Below, piece by piece: positions 9,215 through 18,720 of a stretch of 64,000 nt of DNA; position 1 is the first letter of the stretch; the number at the start of each line of letters is the position of its first letter. The notes under the pieces were generated by a model. The model searched no databases, was not told where the DNA came from, and saw nothing but the letters and a program-made list of their open reading frames with translations. The translations under genes and the position numbers were made by a program. The stretch spans positions 186,001 through 250,000 of the forward strand of contig NZ_JAUYNB010000038.1 of assembly GCF_030699305.1 (NCBI RefSeq), written 5' to 3'. Source of the DNA: Novosphingobium sp. (lineage in GTDB: Bacteria > Pseudomonadota > Alphaproteobacteria > Sphingomonadales > Sphingomonadaceae).

Positions 9215-10980
9215 CAATGCTGGACCGCCGCAGCGCAACAGCCATTGCCGCAGCCGTCAGCGCCGGACAGACCACTGCCGTCGCCGTGGCCGAGGAGACG
9301 CTGGCGCGCCTTGCCGCCTATGACCGCGTCCAGCCGCAGATCTGGATCAGCCGGGCGACGCCGGACGAACTGATCGCGGCCGCGCGCGCGATCGATGCCC
9401 GGATCGCGGCCGGCGAAGTGTTGCCGCTGGCCGGTGTCCCGTTTGCCGCGAAAGACAACATCGACGTTGCCGGATTTGAAACCACAGCGGCTTGCCCGGC
9501 CTTCGCCTATCGGCCCGAAGCGTCCGCCACGGTCATTGAACGGTTGCTGGCCGCTGGCGCATTGTGCGTGGGCAAGACCAATCTCGATCAGTTCGCCACT
9601 GGCCTGAACGGAACGCGCAGCCCCTATGGCAGCCCGCGCAACGCCTATAATCTGGCTTACGTCAGCGGTGGTTCAAGCTCAGGCTCTGCCTCCGCCGTGG
9701 CGGCGGGACTTGTCGCCTTCGCGCTGGGCACCGACACGGCGGGATCGGGCCGGGTTCCTGCAGCGTTCCAGCATCTGATCGGATTCAAGCCCAGCAAGGG
9801 GCGGTGGAGCAATCGCGGTCTGGTCCCGGCCTGCCGCACGCTTGATTGCATCACGATTTTTACCGACGATACCGCCGACGCGCGGCTGCTTGACCTGACG
9901 CTGGCCGGGTTCGATGCCGCCGACCCGTTTTCCAAGCCGCTGGCCAACCGCCCGCGCGGGCACAAGATGATCGGCGTCCCGCGCCGTGACCAGCGGATGT
10001 TTTTCGGCGATGCCGAAGCCGAATACCTGTATGATCGCGCGCTCGAAAAGTTCGCCGAACTCGGTGAACTGGTCGAGATCGATTATCAGCCGCTGCAAGA
10101 GGCGGCGCAGCTGTTGTACAGCGGGCCGTGGGTGGCCGAACGCACCGCTGCGACGGCCAGCATACTGGCTGATAACCCCGGCGCGATCGATCCGACCGTG
10201 CGCGAAATTGTCGCGGCTGGGCTGGATGTCAGCGCGGTGCAGTTGTTCGGCGGCATCTATCGCCTCGCCGAACTCAAGCGCCATGCCGACCAGTTGTGGG
10301 AAAGCATCGACCTGATGGTCTTCCCGACCACGGGCACGACATACCGCGTGGCCGAACTGCAAGCCTCGCCCATCGCACTCAATAGCGCGCTGGGGTTCTA
10401 TACGAACTTCGTGAACCTGCTCGACATGGCGGCAGTGGCGGTACCCGCCGGGAGCAGGTCGAACGCCACTGGTTTTGGCATCACCCTGATCGGTCCGGCC
10501 GATTCCGACATCGCCCTGCTCGGTGCAGCCGATGCCTATCTCTCGGTGGCCGCACTCCCCGCGCCGCCGCCACTCGATCTGGAGGGTAAAATGCAGACTG
10601 TGAAACTCGCCGTTGTCGGGGCGCACCTGAAGGATATGCCGCTGCACTGGCAACTGACCTCGCGCGGGGCAAAGTTCGTTGGCGCGTTCGAAACCGCGCC
10701 GACGTACCGGCTTTACGCCATGGCGGACAGCGTGCCGCCCAAGCCCGCGCTGGTTCACAGCGATGATGGCGGCGCGATCGCGGTCGAAGTCTACGAACTC
10801 GGCATCGCGGAATTCGGCAGCTTCGTGGTCGAAGTCCCGGCCCCGCTGGCCATCGGCACAGTGACGCTGGCCGATGGATCGAGCGTGAAGGGATTTGTCG
10901 CCGAGCCGCGCGCCTTGACCGGCGCACAGGACATTACCGACTTGGGCGGGTGGCGCGCCTACATTGCGCAGCGCACCTGA
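9211..10980 (+). CDS. atzF: Allophanate hydrolase (amidase-signature family)
   Basis: Amidase signature (AAKDNIDVAGFETTAACPAF, GGSSSGSASAVAAGLVAFALGTDTAGSGRVPAAF) plus C-terminal domain; translationally coupled to the carboxylase. Confidence 0.9.
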   Translation: MTMLDRRSATAIAAAVSAGQTTAVAVAEETLARLAAYDRVQPQIWISRATPDELIAAARAIDARIAAGEVLPLAGVPFAAKDNIDVAGFETTAACPAFAYRPEASATVIERLLAAGALCVGKTNLDQFATGLNGTRSPYGSPRNAYNLAYVSGGSSSGSASAVAAGLVAFALGTDTAGSGRVPAAFQHLIGFKPSKGRWSNRGLVPACRTLDCITIFTDDTADARLLDLTLAGFDAADPFSKPLANRPRGHKMIGVPRRDQRMFFGDAEAEYLYDRALEKFAELGELVEIDYQPLQEAAQLLYSGPWVAERTAATASILADNPGAIDPTVREIVAAGLDVSAVQLFGGIYRLAELKRHADQLWESIDLMVFPTTGTTYRVAELQASPIALNSALGFYTNFVNLLDMAAVAVPAGSRSNATGFGITLIGPADSDIALLGAADAYLSVAALPAPPPLDLEGKMQTVKLAVVGAHLKDMPLHWQLTSRGAKFVGAFETAPTYRLYAMADSVPPKPALVHSDDGGAIAVEVYELGIAEFGSFVVEVPAPLAIGTVTLADGSSVKGFVAEPRALTGAQDITDLGGWRAYIAQRT

Positions 10981-11017
10981 ATCCAGACCATTCATCAGCA
11001 CGACGAAAGGGCAATTG

Positions 11018-11947
11018 ATGCAAAAGCTTCAGAACATCGCCACGGCAATTGCGGCAGGCATTTCCGCGATCTCAGGCCCTGCGCTGGCACAGCCGGAAAA
11101 AGTGATCGAGGTTCCCGGCTTCGCGGACTTTCTGGCGGTTGACGGTGACAGTGTCTGGGCGACGAACGATGGCCGGGTCGAGCGTTGGTCGCGTGAGGGC
11201 AAAATTGCCGGGGTGGTCATGTCCAAACCCTGCGGCGCGATGACCGTTTCCGAAGGCAGCCTGTGGGTCGCCGATTGCAAGGAAGGCGCGCTTGTCCGGA
11301 TCGATACGCAGAAGGCCGAAAAGATCGCCACGATCCCCACCGGCATCGCCAATCCCAAGGGCGAGCTGAACGTCGTTGCCGGGGCGGGATCGATCTGGGT
11401 GGCCAGCGATCAGCGAGGGACCGTGGCACGGGTGGATCCCGCAACCAACGCGGTCATCGCGTCGATCGCGGTCAATCCCGGCACGCACTATCTGACTTTC
11501 GGCTTTGGATCGCTGTGGGCGGTCAGCAGTGAGAGCGGCGCGATCCAGCGCATCGATCCCGCGACCAACGCCGTCGTCAAGACGACCGCGCTGGGCAAGG
11601 AGCCCGGCTTTCTGGCTGCTGGCGAAGGCGCAGTCTGGGTTCAGGAACAAGGTGATGGCACCGTTGCGCGGATCGACCCGCACAGCGGCGATGTCACGGG
11701 CCGGGTCAAGGTTGGCGCCGTGCTGAAATACGGGGACATCGATACCGGCGCGGGCATGGTGTGGCTGCGCACCACCGAGGAGCAGACTTTCGTGGCGATC
11801 GATCCGCAGACGCTGGCGATCCGGGCGCGGGTGGGCAAGGCGGAAGGCAGCGGTGCGCTGCGCTTTGCCTGCAGCGGCGTGTGGACTTCGGCCCACGATG
11901 TGCACACCCTGACCTGGTGGCCGGATCCGCTTCAATACACGAAATGA
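11018..11947 (+). CDS. Exported beta-propeller (Vgb/NHL-like) protein
   Basis: Signal peptide, repeated SVWATNDGRVERW / SLWVADCKEGALVRID / SIWVASDQRGTVARVDPATNAV blades. Confidence 0.75.
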   Translation: MQKLQNIATAIAAGISAISGPALAQPEKVIEVPGFADFLAVDGDSVWATNDGRVERWSREGKIAGVVMSKPCGAMTVSEGSLWVADCKEGALVRIDTQKAEKIATIPTGIANPKGELNVVAGAGSIWVASDQRGTVARVDPATNAVIASIAVNPGTHYLTFGFGSLWAVSSESGAIQRIDPATNAVVKTTALGKEPGFLAAGEGAVWVQEQGDGTVARIDPHSGDVTGRVKVGAVLKYGDIDTGAGMVWLRTTEEQTFVAIDPQTLAIRARVGKAEGSGALRFACSGVWTSAHDVHTLTWWPDPLQYTK

Positions 11948-11959
11948 TTTCAGCCGGTT

Positions 11960-12000
11960 AACCTGTTCCGCGGCGGTGGCTGCCGGCCGCGGAACAGGTT
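11960..12000. terminator. Perfect 15-bp inverted repeat, likely terminator between convergent genes
   Basis: AACCTGTTCCGCGGC (11960-11974), 11-nt spacer, GCCGCGGAACAGGTT (11986-12000). Confidence 0.6.
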
Positions 12001-12027
12001 TGAAAGCTCAGCAACGCTCAGCGCGGT

Positions 12028-12369
12028 TTAGCGCAGCGCTGCGAGCTTTACGGCAACACCGCCGGCCTTGCTGGCCAGCCGGGTTTCGATCTGGGCGCGG
12101 ACATCGGCCACCACTGCGGTCCGGCATTCCTGCGCCTTGTGTTCCAGCGACAGGTGCACGCCGGCAACCCGATCCCCGCACACAGCGCGCGCGGCCTGAT
12201 CGAGCCGAATGGCCAGACGCTGCTGGCCGTCAGCCGACGAGAGGTCGAGCCCTTCGAGGTCAAGGACGGCCTGGTCCTGGGCAAAGGGGTTCTGGTTCGC
12301 GGGTGCGGCAGACGCCGAGGCTGCGAAAGCGAGAGTGGCAAGCGACACGAGTGCAATTTTCAAGATCAT
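12028..12369 (-). CDS. UrcA-like small exported protein
   Basis: MILKIALVSLATLAFAASASAA signal, DLSSADGQQRLAIRLDQAARAVCGDR...ECRTAVVADVRAQI. Confidence 0.65.
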   Translation of the reverse strand: MILKIALVSLATLAFAASASAAPANQNPFAQDQAVLDLEGLDLSSADGQQRLAIRLDQAARAVCGDRVAGVHLSLEHKAQECRTAVVADVRAQIETRLASKAGGVAVKLAALR

Positions 12370-12486
12370 CTCCTGCGGAAAACGGACGCCGCTCTGTGGC
12401 AGCTGCCATCTCAATAGCAACAGGAGTTGAAAGTTTCAATACTAAACCAGCAATTGTTGTTTTATTACTCTACTGCACAAGGGTTA

Positions 12487-12861
12487 TTACTTCACCCGAA
12501 CAATCACCATCGCCAGGTTCTCTGCCTTGCCGAGCAAACCGATCGGCAATCTGGCATCGCGCGACACGCCTGCGACCGACACCGTGAGCGTCCGCGCATA
12601 AGGTACGGACCATGCGCGAACCGTCTCGACGGGTACGCGGACCCGCCAGCGGCGCGCGCCTTCGGCTGCCACCACATGGCCGTTTATGCTGATCGACGCA
12701 GTCGTGTCAGCGCGGCGGCCAGAGATCAGCAGGCAGCTTTCCGAACCACATTCGACCAGCCGCGCACTGGGTGCAGCGGGGTCTGTTGCCAATGCAGGCG
12801 CGGCGCTGGCGGCCGCCAGCAGTCCGCTCAGCACCAGCATGTTAAATCGTGCCATTGGCAT
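12487..12861 (-). CDS. Hypothetical exported protein
   Basis: Signal peptide MARFNMLVLSGLLAAASAAPALA; no family recognised. Confidence 0.5.
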   Translation of the reverse strand: MPMARFNMLVLSGLLAAASAAPALATDPAAPSARLVECGSESCLLISGRRADTTASISINGHVVAAEGARRWRVRVPVETVRAWSVPYARTLTVSVAGVSRDARLPIGLLGKAENLAMVIVRVK

Positions 12862-12870
12862 GGGCTCCTT

Positions 12871-14448
12871 TCATTCGGTGGCGATCCCGGCTTGTGCAAA
12901 GAAGCGCTGCACCGGCGCGAGGATCTGGGCATGGCGCTTCCAGCGCCCGACGGATTCCGAGAAGATCGGACGGCGGACCTGGGCGGCGCTGGGCGTCGAA
13001 ACCGGGGCGTCGTTGGTGTGGAAGGCAAGGCAGTCATCCGCCCAGTCGAGCCCGCAATGGTCCAGCAGCAGGCGCGTCTGGCCTTCCTGATCGGCGATCA
13101 GGTCTTCATAGTGCAGTTCCAGCACGCGCCCCGGCAGCGCCGACCGCCACAGGGCCATCAGCCGGTCAAAGCGGGCATAGTAGGCGGCGATGTCGAGCAG
13201 GTCGTAGCTGTAGTCATAATAGCGCGAGCTGACCGCAAACAGGTTGCGGAAGTTGCTGAGCACCGTGTCCATGGGATTGCGGCGCAAACAGACGATCCGC
13301 GCCGATGGCAGCGCCCGCGCAATGAAACCGGCATAGTGGAAGTTGCCCGGAAACTTGTCGGTAAAGCGCAGCGCCGGATCGCGCCGGTGGTGGCTGGCCC
13401 GCTGCAGGAAATCGCGCCCGATATCGCCCATGTCGGCGCGCGCGGCGGCGGCGATCGTTGCCGGATCCATGACCGCCGGATTGCGGGTGCCAGCGGCCTG
13501 TTTCACCGCCAGCGACATGGCCTGCAATTCGCCGGCGCTTTCGACCGCGGGGTGCGACGAGATGATCCGGTCGACCAGCGTCGTGCCGGTCCTGGGCATG
13601 CCGATGATGAAGATCGGCGCTTCGGCGGAAGGGTCGCTCGCCGGTGCCTCCCGCAGCAGCGGCCAGCTCGCTTCGATTGCATCGAACGCCGCTTCATCGC
13701 GCGCGAAAGTATAGGGTAGGCTGCGGCGATGCTCGGCATTGGCCGCGCACAGCGTATCAAGCGCCGCGTCCGGCTCGCCGATATCCTCCAGCTCCTTGGC
13801 CAGCGCATAGCCAAGCAGCAACCGGTCGCGCCCATCGCGTGACCGCGCATGGGTTTTGCCGAGCCGCGCGATGTGGTTGTCTGCGGGGCGTTGCTTGCGC
13901 AGCGCGGAGAGCAGATGGTGCGCGCGGGCCTGGTCTGGTGCCAGCGCGATCAGCGCTTCCAGCGCGGCTTCCGCCTCGTCCGTCCGCCCCAGAAAGTTGA
14001 GCGTGACGGCTTGGTTGTAGCGGTATTCGGTGTTGCCGGGCTGCAACCGCACCGCCTCGGCGAAATGGCCGAGCGCTGCAGCATGATCGCCGAGCCGGGC
14101 ATAGACGCAGCCCATCGTGTCGCGGCTTAACGCATCGGCCGGCGGTGCCTGTTCGGCAGCGTGCAGCGTTGCTGCGGCATCGCCGTCGCGGCGGACCAAA
14201 GTAAACAGCCGGGCGAGCTGGGCGCGGTATTCGCCTTGTGGATCGATCGCGACGGCGTGGTCCAGATAGCGGATGCCAACCTGGATCCGGCCCGCGCTGG
14301 ATTGCGCGATGCCGAGCAGAAAAAGGCCTTCTGCATCCTGCGGATTTTCAGCCAGCACGGTTGCCGCGAACTGCTGAGCTGCGTTCATATCGCCCCGGCC
14401 CAGCGCGTGACGCGCGGCTTCGATCCGTCGGGAGCGGACAGTGCTCAT
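12871..14448 (-). CDS. TPR repeat-containing sulfotransferase
   Basis: N-terminal TPR repeats; PIFIIGMPRTGTTLVDRIISSHPAVESAGEL (5'-PSB) and RIVCLRRNPMDTVLSNFRNLF (3'-PB) of sulfotransferases. Confidence 0.85.
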   Translation of the reverse strand: MSTVRSRRIEAARHALGRGDMNAAQQFAATVLAENPQDAEGLFLLGIAQSSAGRIQVGIRYLDHAVAIDPQGEYRAQLARLFTLVRRDGDAAATLHAAEQAPPADALSRDTMGCVYARLGDHAAALGHFAEAVRLQPGNTEYRYNQAVTLNFLGRTDEAEAALEALIALAPDQARAHHLLSALRKQRPADNHIARLGKTHARSRDGRDRLLLGYALAKELEDIGEPDAALDTLCAANAEHRRSLPYTFARDEAAFDAIEASWPLLREAPASDPSAEAPIFIIGMPRTGTTLVDRIISSHPAVESAGELQAMSLAVKQAAGTRNPAVMDPATIAAAARADMGDIGRDFLQRASHHRRDPALRFTDKFPGNFHYAGFIARALPSARIVCLRRNPMDTVLSNFRNLFAVSSRYYDYSYDLLDIAAYYARFDRLMALWRSALPGRVLELHYEDLIADQEGQTRLLLDHCGLDWADDCLAFHTNDAPVSTPSAAQVRRPIFSESVGRWKRHAQILAPVQRFFAQAGIATE

Positions 14449-15404
14449 GTCGCGGGCGCGCCTCCAGCGTTGATCTGCGCCGGGTTGGTGGCCAGGTCGC
14501 CCGACTGGGCTTGCCCGTCCGTGGCTTCACCTGCCGCGCGCCGGGCCTTGTACTTGTCGATCAGGGGCTGGAACGGGAAGATCGTCTGTTCCCAGATGGT
14601 CAACCGCTTGCGGTCATCCTGGCCCACAACCACGCCTTCCCCTTCGCGGTAGGTGCCAAAGATGCGATCGAGCAGGATCAGCGAGTTGCCGTAATTGCAG
14701 CGGGTGTTCTCGTAATCGGTCGAATGGTGCAGGCTGTGATGCCGGATCGTGGTGAAGAAGAAGGAATACCAGATCGGCGGGTTGGACCGCACGTTGGCAT
14801 GGGCGAAGACCGCGATCGAGCCCATGGTGTTGATTCCGGCGAACAGGGCGGTCTTGTCGAAGTCGAACAGCGCGAGGACACTCAGGCTGATCAGGAAGAG
14901 TTCGATCGGGTTGCCGACCGCGCCCTTGGCGGCGTTAAGTTGGGTCAGGTGGTGATGCGGTGCATGCGTCAGCCAGAACGGCGTCGAATTGTGCATCAGC
15001 CGGTGCATCCAGTACTGCCCGAACTCAAGAATGACGATGACCATGGCAACCTGCGCCAGCCACGGCATCTGCGTGATCCATTGGGTGGTGATGCCAAACT
15101 GCGCCTTGATCGCCAGCAGCGGATCTTCGGCCAGGGTCTGCGACAGCCACGCGATCACCGTTGCGCTCAACACGACATAAAAAAGGTCGGTGAAGAACTC
15201 CTGCCGGTTCATGCGCCAGCCGGAATGGCGCTCGTGGACCATTTCAAGCAACAGCACGACGACCACGATCAGCGGTGAGGTGATGGCAAGCGCCCAGGGA
15301 TGATCGGTCAGCGCCTTTGGCCCAAACGCCCAGAACATCAGGATAACCGCGATCATCGCGGGGGGAATCAGATTGAAAACCTTATCCTTGACGCTCGTGT
15401 TCAT
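14445..15404 (-). CDS. Sterol desaturase / fatty acid hydroxylase family membrane protein
   Basis: His-box pattern HRLMHN, THAPHHHLTQLNAAKGAVGNPIELF, HHSLHHSTDYENTRCNYGN. Confidence 0.85.
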   Translation of the reverse strand: MNTSVKDKVFNLIPPAMIAVILMFWAFGPKALTDHPWALAITSPLIVVVVLLLEMVHERHSGWRMNRQEFFTDLFYVVLSATVIAWLSQTLAEDPLLAIKAQFGITTQWITQMPWLAQVAMVIVILEFGQYWMHRLMHNSTPFWLTHAPHHHLTQLNAAKGAVGNPIELFLISLSVLALFDFDKTALFAGINTMGSIAVFAHANVRSNPPIWYSFFFTTIRHHSLHHSTDYENTRCNYGNSLILLDRIFGTYREGEGVVVGQDDRKRLTIWEQTIFPFQPLIDKYKARRAAGEATDGQAQSGDLATNPAQINAGGAPAT

Positions 15405-15491
15405 GCTGCAACTCCGTTCAGTCTCTGAACTCTGCGCTGCAGCGCGTCATACGGGCAGGGGTAAATCCTCGATGAAAGGCATAGATTTTAG

Positions 15492-16430
15492 CTATGTCCT
15501 GCGCAGCGCGCGGACGCGGCGAAACACTTCATCCCAGAACAGCTGTGTTGCTGTGTCGCGGGCGGGGTCGGCGCGGGCCAGCAGATAGATGTCGTACGAC
15601 GGCTCGAAATCGGGGTCGAGCATGGGCCAGAGCCGGCCTTTGGCGACTTCGCCCTCGGCCGCGAGGACGGGGAGAAAGCCGATGCCGACGCCATGCGTGA
15701 TCAGCCGCCGCGCCTCATTGATGTCTTCCGCCAGCCCGCCGACCCTGGTTCCCAGTCGATAGCGTCGGCGCAAGTTCGTGATCAGTTCGATCTCGTCCTG
15801 GCCGGTCAGCACGAACGGTTCGTCCTTGAGCTCGCTCAACCGGCTGACGCGGTATCCGAAGTAGGGGCTGCTGCGCGAGCAGTAGAGCTGCTGCCGCTCC
15901 ACCAGCAACGGCTCGTACATCAGATTGCCGCGCACGCTGCTGTCATAGCTGACGCCGATCTCCACTTCGCCCTGCTCCAGCGCATCGAGCACGGCGCGCC
16001 ACGGCGAGACACGGATTTCGATATGGATGTTGGGATTGCGGCGGTGGAAGCTGGCGATCGCCTCGTCGAATTCAGGCGAAACGAGCCCGGATACGATCTG
16101 GATGCGAACCAGCCCTTCGACGCGCTTCGTCGCCTGGGCGATCTGGTGCGGCATCATCCGCGCCGATTCGAGCATGTCCTCGCACAGTGCCATCATCGCC
16201 TTGCCGGCCGGGGTCATCTCCACGCCGGTTGCGGTGCGGATCAGCAGGGTGGCGCCGACGTGATCTTCCAGCCGCTTGAGCGCGGCGCTGATGCTGGGCT
16301 GCTGCCGGTTGATCTGGCGGGCCGCCGCACCAATGCCGCCCGCCCGGACGATGTCGACGAACGTGCGCATCAGGTTCCAGTCGACCCGGCTGGCGAACTT
16401 CTTGTCGATCAGTGGCACGCGGTCACTCAT
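15492..16430 (-). CDS. LysR-family transcriptional regulator
   Basis: MRTFVDIVRAGGIGAAARQINRQQPSISAALKRLEDHVGATLLIRTATGVEMTPAG HTH. Confidence 0.85.
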   Translation of the reverse strand: MSDRVPLIDKKFASRVDWNLMRTFVDIVRAGGIGAAARQINRQQPSISAALKRLEDHVGATLLIRTATGVEMTPAGKAMMALCEDMLESARMMPHQIAQATKRVEGLVRIQIVSGLVSPEFDEAIASFHRRNPNIHIEIRVSPWRAVLDALEQGEVEIGVSYDSSVRGNLMYEPLLVERQQLYCSRSSPYFGYRVSRLSELKDEPFVLTGQDEIELITNLRRRYRLGTRVGGLAEDINEARRLITHGVGIGFLPVLAAEGEVAKGRLWPMLDPDFEPSYDIYLLARADPARDTATQLFWDEVFRRVRALRRT

Positions 16431-16583
16431 GCCGAGGTTGCTCCTGCGCAGTTGGGGGCGTGCCCGTTGCATGGCACGGTTCGCCTGATTAGCGGCTTTG
16501 GCCGGTGGTCATAGATCAAATCGATGAAAAATGTAAAATTCGGATGTCCGGCGATATGCCCCCGTGGACTGTCACCTTCGTCC

Positions 16584-16690
16584 GGAGGTGTCGGCCTGAT
16601 CCGAACTGTTCCATGCGGGCCAGAGCGTCCCTTTTGCCCGCGCTGAGACTGAGGGCATGAGGCATTGCCACTCGGCCAGCGCGCCCTGCT
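16584..16690 (-). mobile_element. Degenerate IS6-family end remnant (terminal repeat + transposase 3' tip)
   Basis: GGAGGTGTCGGCCTGATCCGAACTGTT...GGCATGAGGCATTGCCACTCGGCCAG; same layout as the better-preserved copies at 38712 and 63615. Confidence 0.55.
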
Positions 16691-16916
16691 CGTCATCGGG
16701 AAATACTTGCCGATTATTATGGGCGGGTGCTGTGCGATTCCTGTGGTAAGCATTCGCCAGCCTTGCTGGGGGAGGCCCTGTTCTGGCGCCAACGCTTCAT
16801 CGCGGCTGGTTCCATCCAATTCTTCCCGGGACAGTGAGGTTCCAAGGGCCGCATCCGTTCGGCCGGGAAAGGATAGAGCAGGGGGGCAAGGGCGTCTAAG
16901 CCATCAACCAAGGAAG

Positions 16917-18479
16917 ATGACCCCTGTGCCGTTAAGACTCATCCAGATTTTGCCGGTGATCCTTGTCCTGACTGCCGGGTGCAGCGGTTCAGAGGTTGCG
17001 GAACCCGAAGCTCAGTCAAAACTTTCTGACGTCCCCCCAAGCATTTCAGCTGCGGAATTGGAAGGAGAGTCCCAAGCCTTACACGTCCGCGACTTCTACG
17101 CAAAAGCCGGCTGGGCGGCCATTTGGTCGCCGCGTACAGAGCAGGCATTGACGACCGCGCTCGAACAGCGGTCAGGACACGGGCTGGACCGGGTGCAATT
17201 CCTGCCGGACCTGTCAAAGCGCTCCGCCGCAGCACGCGAGATTGCGCTGACCGGGGCTGCGCTGATGTTCGCAGACGCGCTGGCTCGCGGTGTGGCTGAT
17301 CCGGCAAAGCTCTACAAGAACTATACCCATCCCCGCCCTGAAGTGGATCTCGCATCCGGGCTGGTCACAGCGGTTCGCGCAGGACGTGTGGCTGCGTGGC
17401 TGGATAGCCTCACGCCGGATACCGCCGAGTATCGCGCTTTGGCGGACGCTTACCGGCAGCAGCAAAAGGCGGCATCCCAGGAGAACGTTGCGCGAATCGC
17501 CAGCGGCGACCTGATCCGTCCGGGCGACCGCGATCCACGCATTGCCCAGATCGTGACCGCGCTCGTCGAAAATCGCTACCTGGCCGCGCCGGGAGCGGCC
17601 AGCGAGCCGCCGCCGCAGGCCGGAGATGGCGCCGTTTACAGCGCTGATATCGTGACTGCCGTGAAGGCCTTTCAGCACGACTACGACATCGCTGATGACG
17701 GGGTTATCGGCGCCGATACGCTGGCCATTCTCAATGTTCGGCCTGGCGACCGGGCGCGGTCGATAGCGGTGGCGATGGAACGCTTGCGCTGGCTCACGCG
17801 GGAACCCGCAGCGACGCGCATCGACGTGAATACGGCGGCGGCCGAACTCACCTATTTCCGTGACGGCAAACCCGTCGATCAACGCAATGTCGTGGTCGGC
17901 AAGCCGGGCAATGAAACGCCGCAGTTATCCACTTCGATGTTCCGACTGGTTGCCAATCCGACCTGGACCGTGCCGAAATCGATCCAGCAAGGTGAACTGG
18001 CCGGAAAAAGTGCAGCCTATTTCCGGCGCAACAACATGAGCTGGCGCAACGGCTGGATCGTTCAAGGATCTGGCCCCCGCAACTCGCTTGGTCTGGTCAA
18101 GTTCGACCTGCAGAACAGTCTGGCGATCTATCTGCACGACACGCCCGCCAAATCGCTGTTCGACAGGCACCAGCGTCAATTGAGCCATGGCTGCGTGCGG
18201 GTCAGTGACGCACTGGGCTTCGCGCAAATGCTGGCCGAACAGCAGGGCATAACGGCCCAATGGTCGCGGGCGCGTGCGACCGGCAAGATCGCGTATGTAA
18301 AGTTCCCGCAGGCAATACCGGTCCGGCTGCTCTACCGCACGGTCTATGTGAGCAAGGCCAATCAGGTGACGTATCGAACCGATCCCTATGGCTGGAATGT
18401 TGCCGTGGCAGAGGCGCTCGGCTTTGGCAAAAATGCCGGCAAGCGGTTCAGGAGCGAGATCGACGACATCGGGCCGTGA
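16917..18479 (+). CDS. L,D-transpeptidase (YcbB/LdtD-like with peptidoglycan-binding domain)
   Basis: YkuD catalytic motif HDTPAKSLFDRHQRQLSHGCVRVSD; upstream peptidoglycan-binding-like YSADIVTAVKAFQHDYDIADDGVIGADTLAILN. Confidence 0.88.
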   Translation: MTPVPLRLIQILPVILVLTAGCSGSEVAEPEAQSKLSDVPPSISAAELEGESQALHVRDFYAKAGWAAIWSPRTEQALTTALEQRSGHGLDRVQFLPDLSKRSAAAREIALTGAALMFADALARGVADPAKLYKNYTHPRPEVDLASGLVTAVRAGRVAAWLDSLTPDTAEYRALADAYRQQQKAASQENVARIASGDLIRPGDRDPRIAQIVTALVENRYLAAPGAASEPPPQAGDGAVYSADIVTAVKAFQHDYDIADDGVIGADTLAILNVRPGDRARSIAVAMERLRWLTREPAATRIDVNTAAAELTYFRDGKPVDQRNVVVGKPGNETPQLSTSMFRLVANPTWTVPKSIQQGELAGKSAAYFRRNNMSWRNGWIVQGSGPRNSLGLVKFDLQNSLAIYLHDTPAKSLFDRHQRQLSHGCVRVSDALGFAQMLAEQQGITAQWSRARATGKIAYVKFPQAIPVRLLYRTVYVSKANQVTYRTDPYGWNVAVAEALGFGKNAGKRFRSEIDDIGP

Positions 18480-18584
18480 TCTGCTGCCAGAACGATGTGA
18501 TGATCGGTTGAAGTGCCGCCTGAAAGCCGCTCCTGACATCAGGGGCGGCATCATGATCGGGGCGCGGCCCCTTCCGGCCACCTC

Positions 18585-18720
18585 GTGGTTAGCATGGCGG
18601 CTCATTATCCAGACCTGGTCGCAAAACGCCTGCTCAATGGCGTTGGTCACGGCGCACCAGAGGAAAGCCCCGATGCCGTGTCAGCCGAACTGATCGGGTT
18701 CCTCAACGCGCTAACCGGTC
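18585..18720 (+). pseudogene. C-terminal remnant of an alpha/beta hydrolase
   Basis: HYPDLVAKRLLNGVGHGAPEESPDAVSAELIGFLNALTG matches the GxGH-x-x-x-EE-P-x-x-V-x-x-x-L-x-x-FL tail of epoxide-hydrolase-like proteins; no N-terminal part upstream. Confidence 0.55.

Noticed and set aside
12427-13719. 430-aa plus-strand ORF
   Set aside because: Antisense to the TPR-sulfotransferase; low-complexity composition and no motif.
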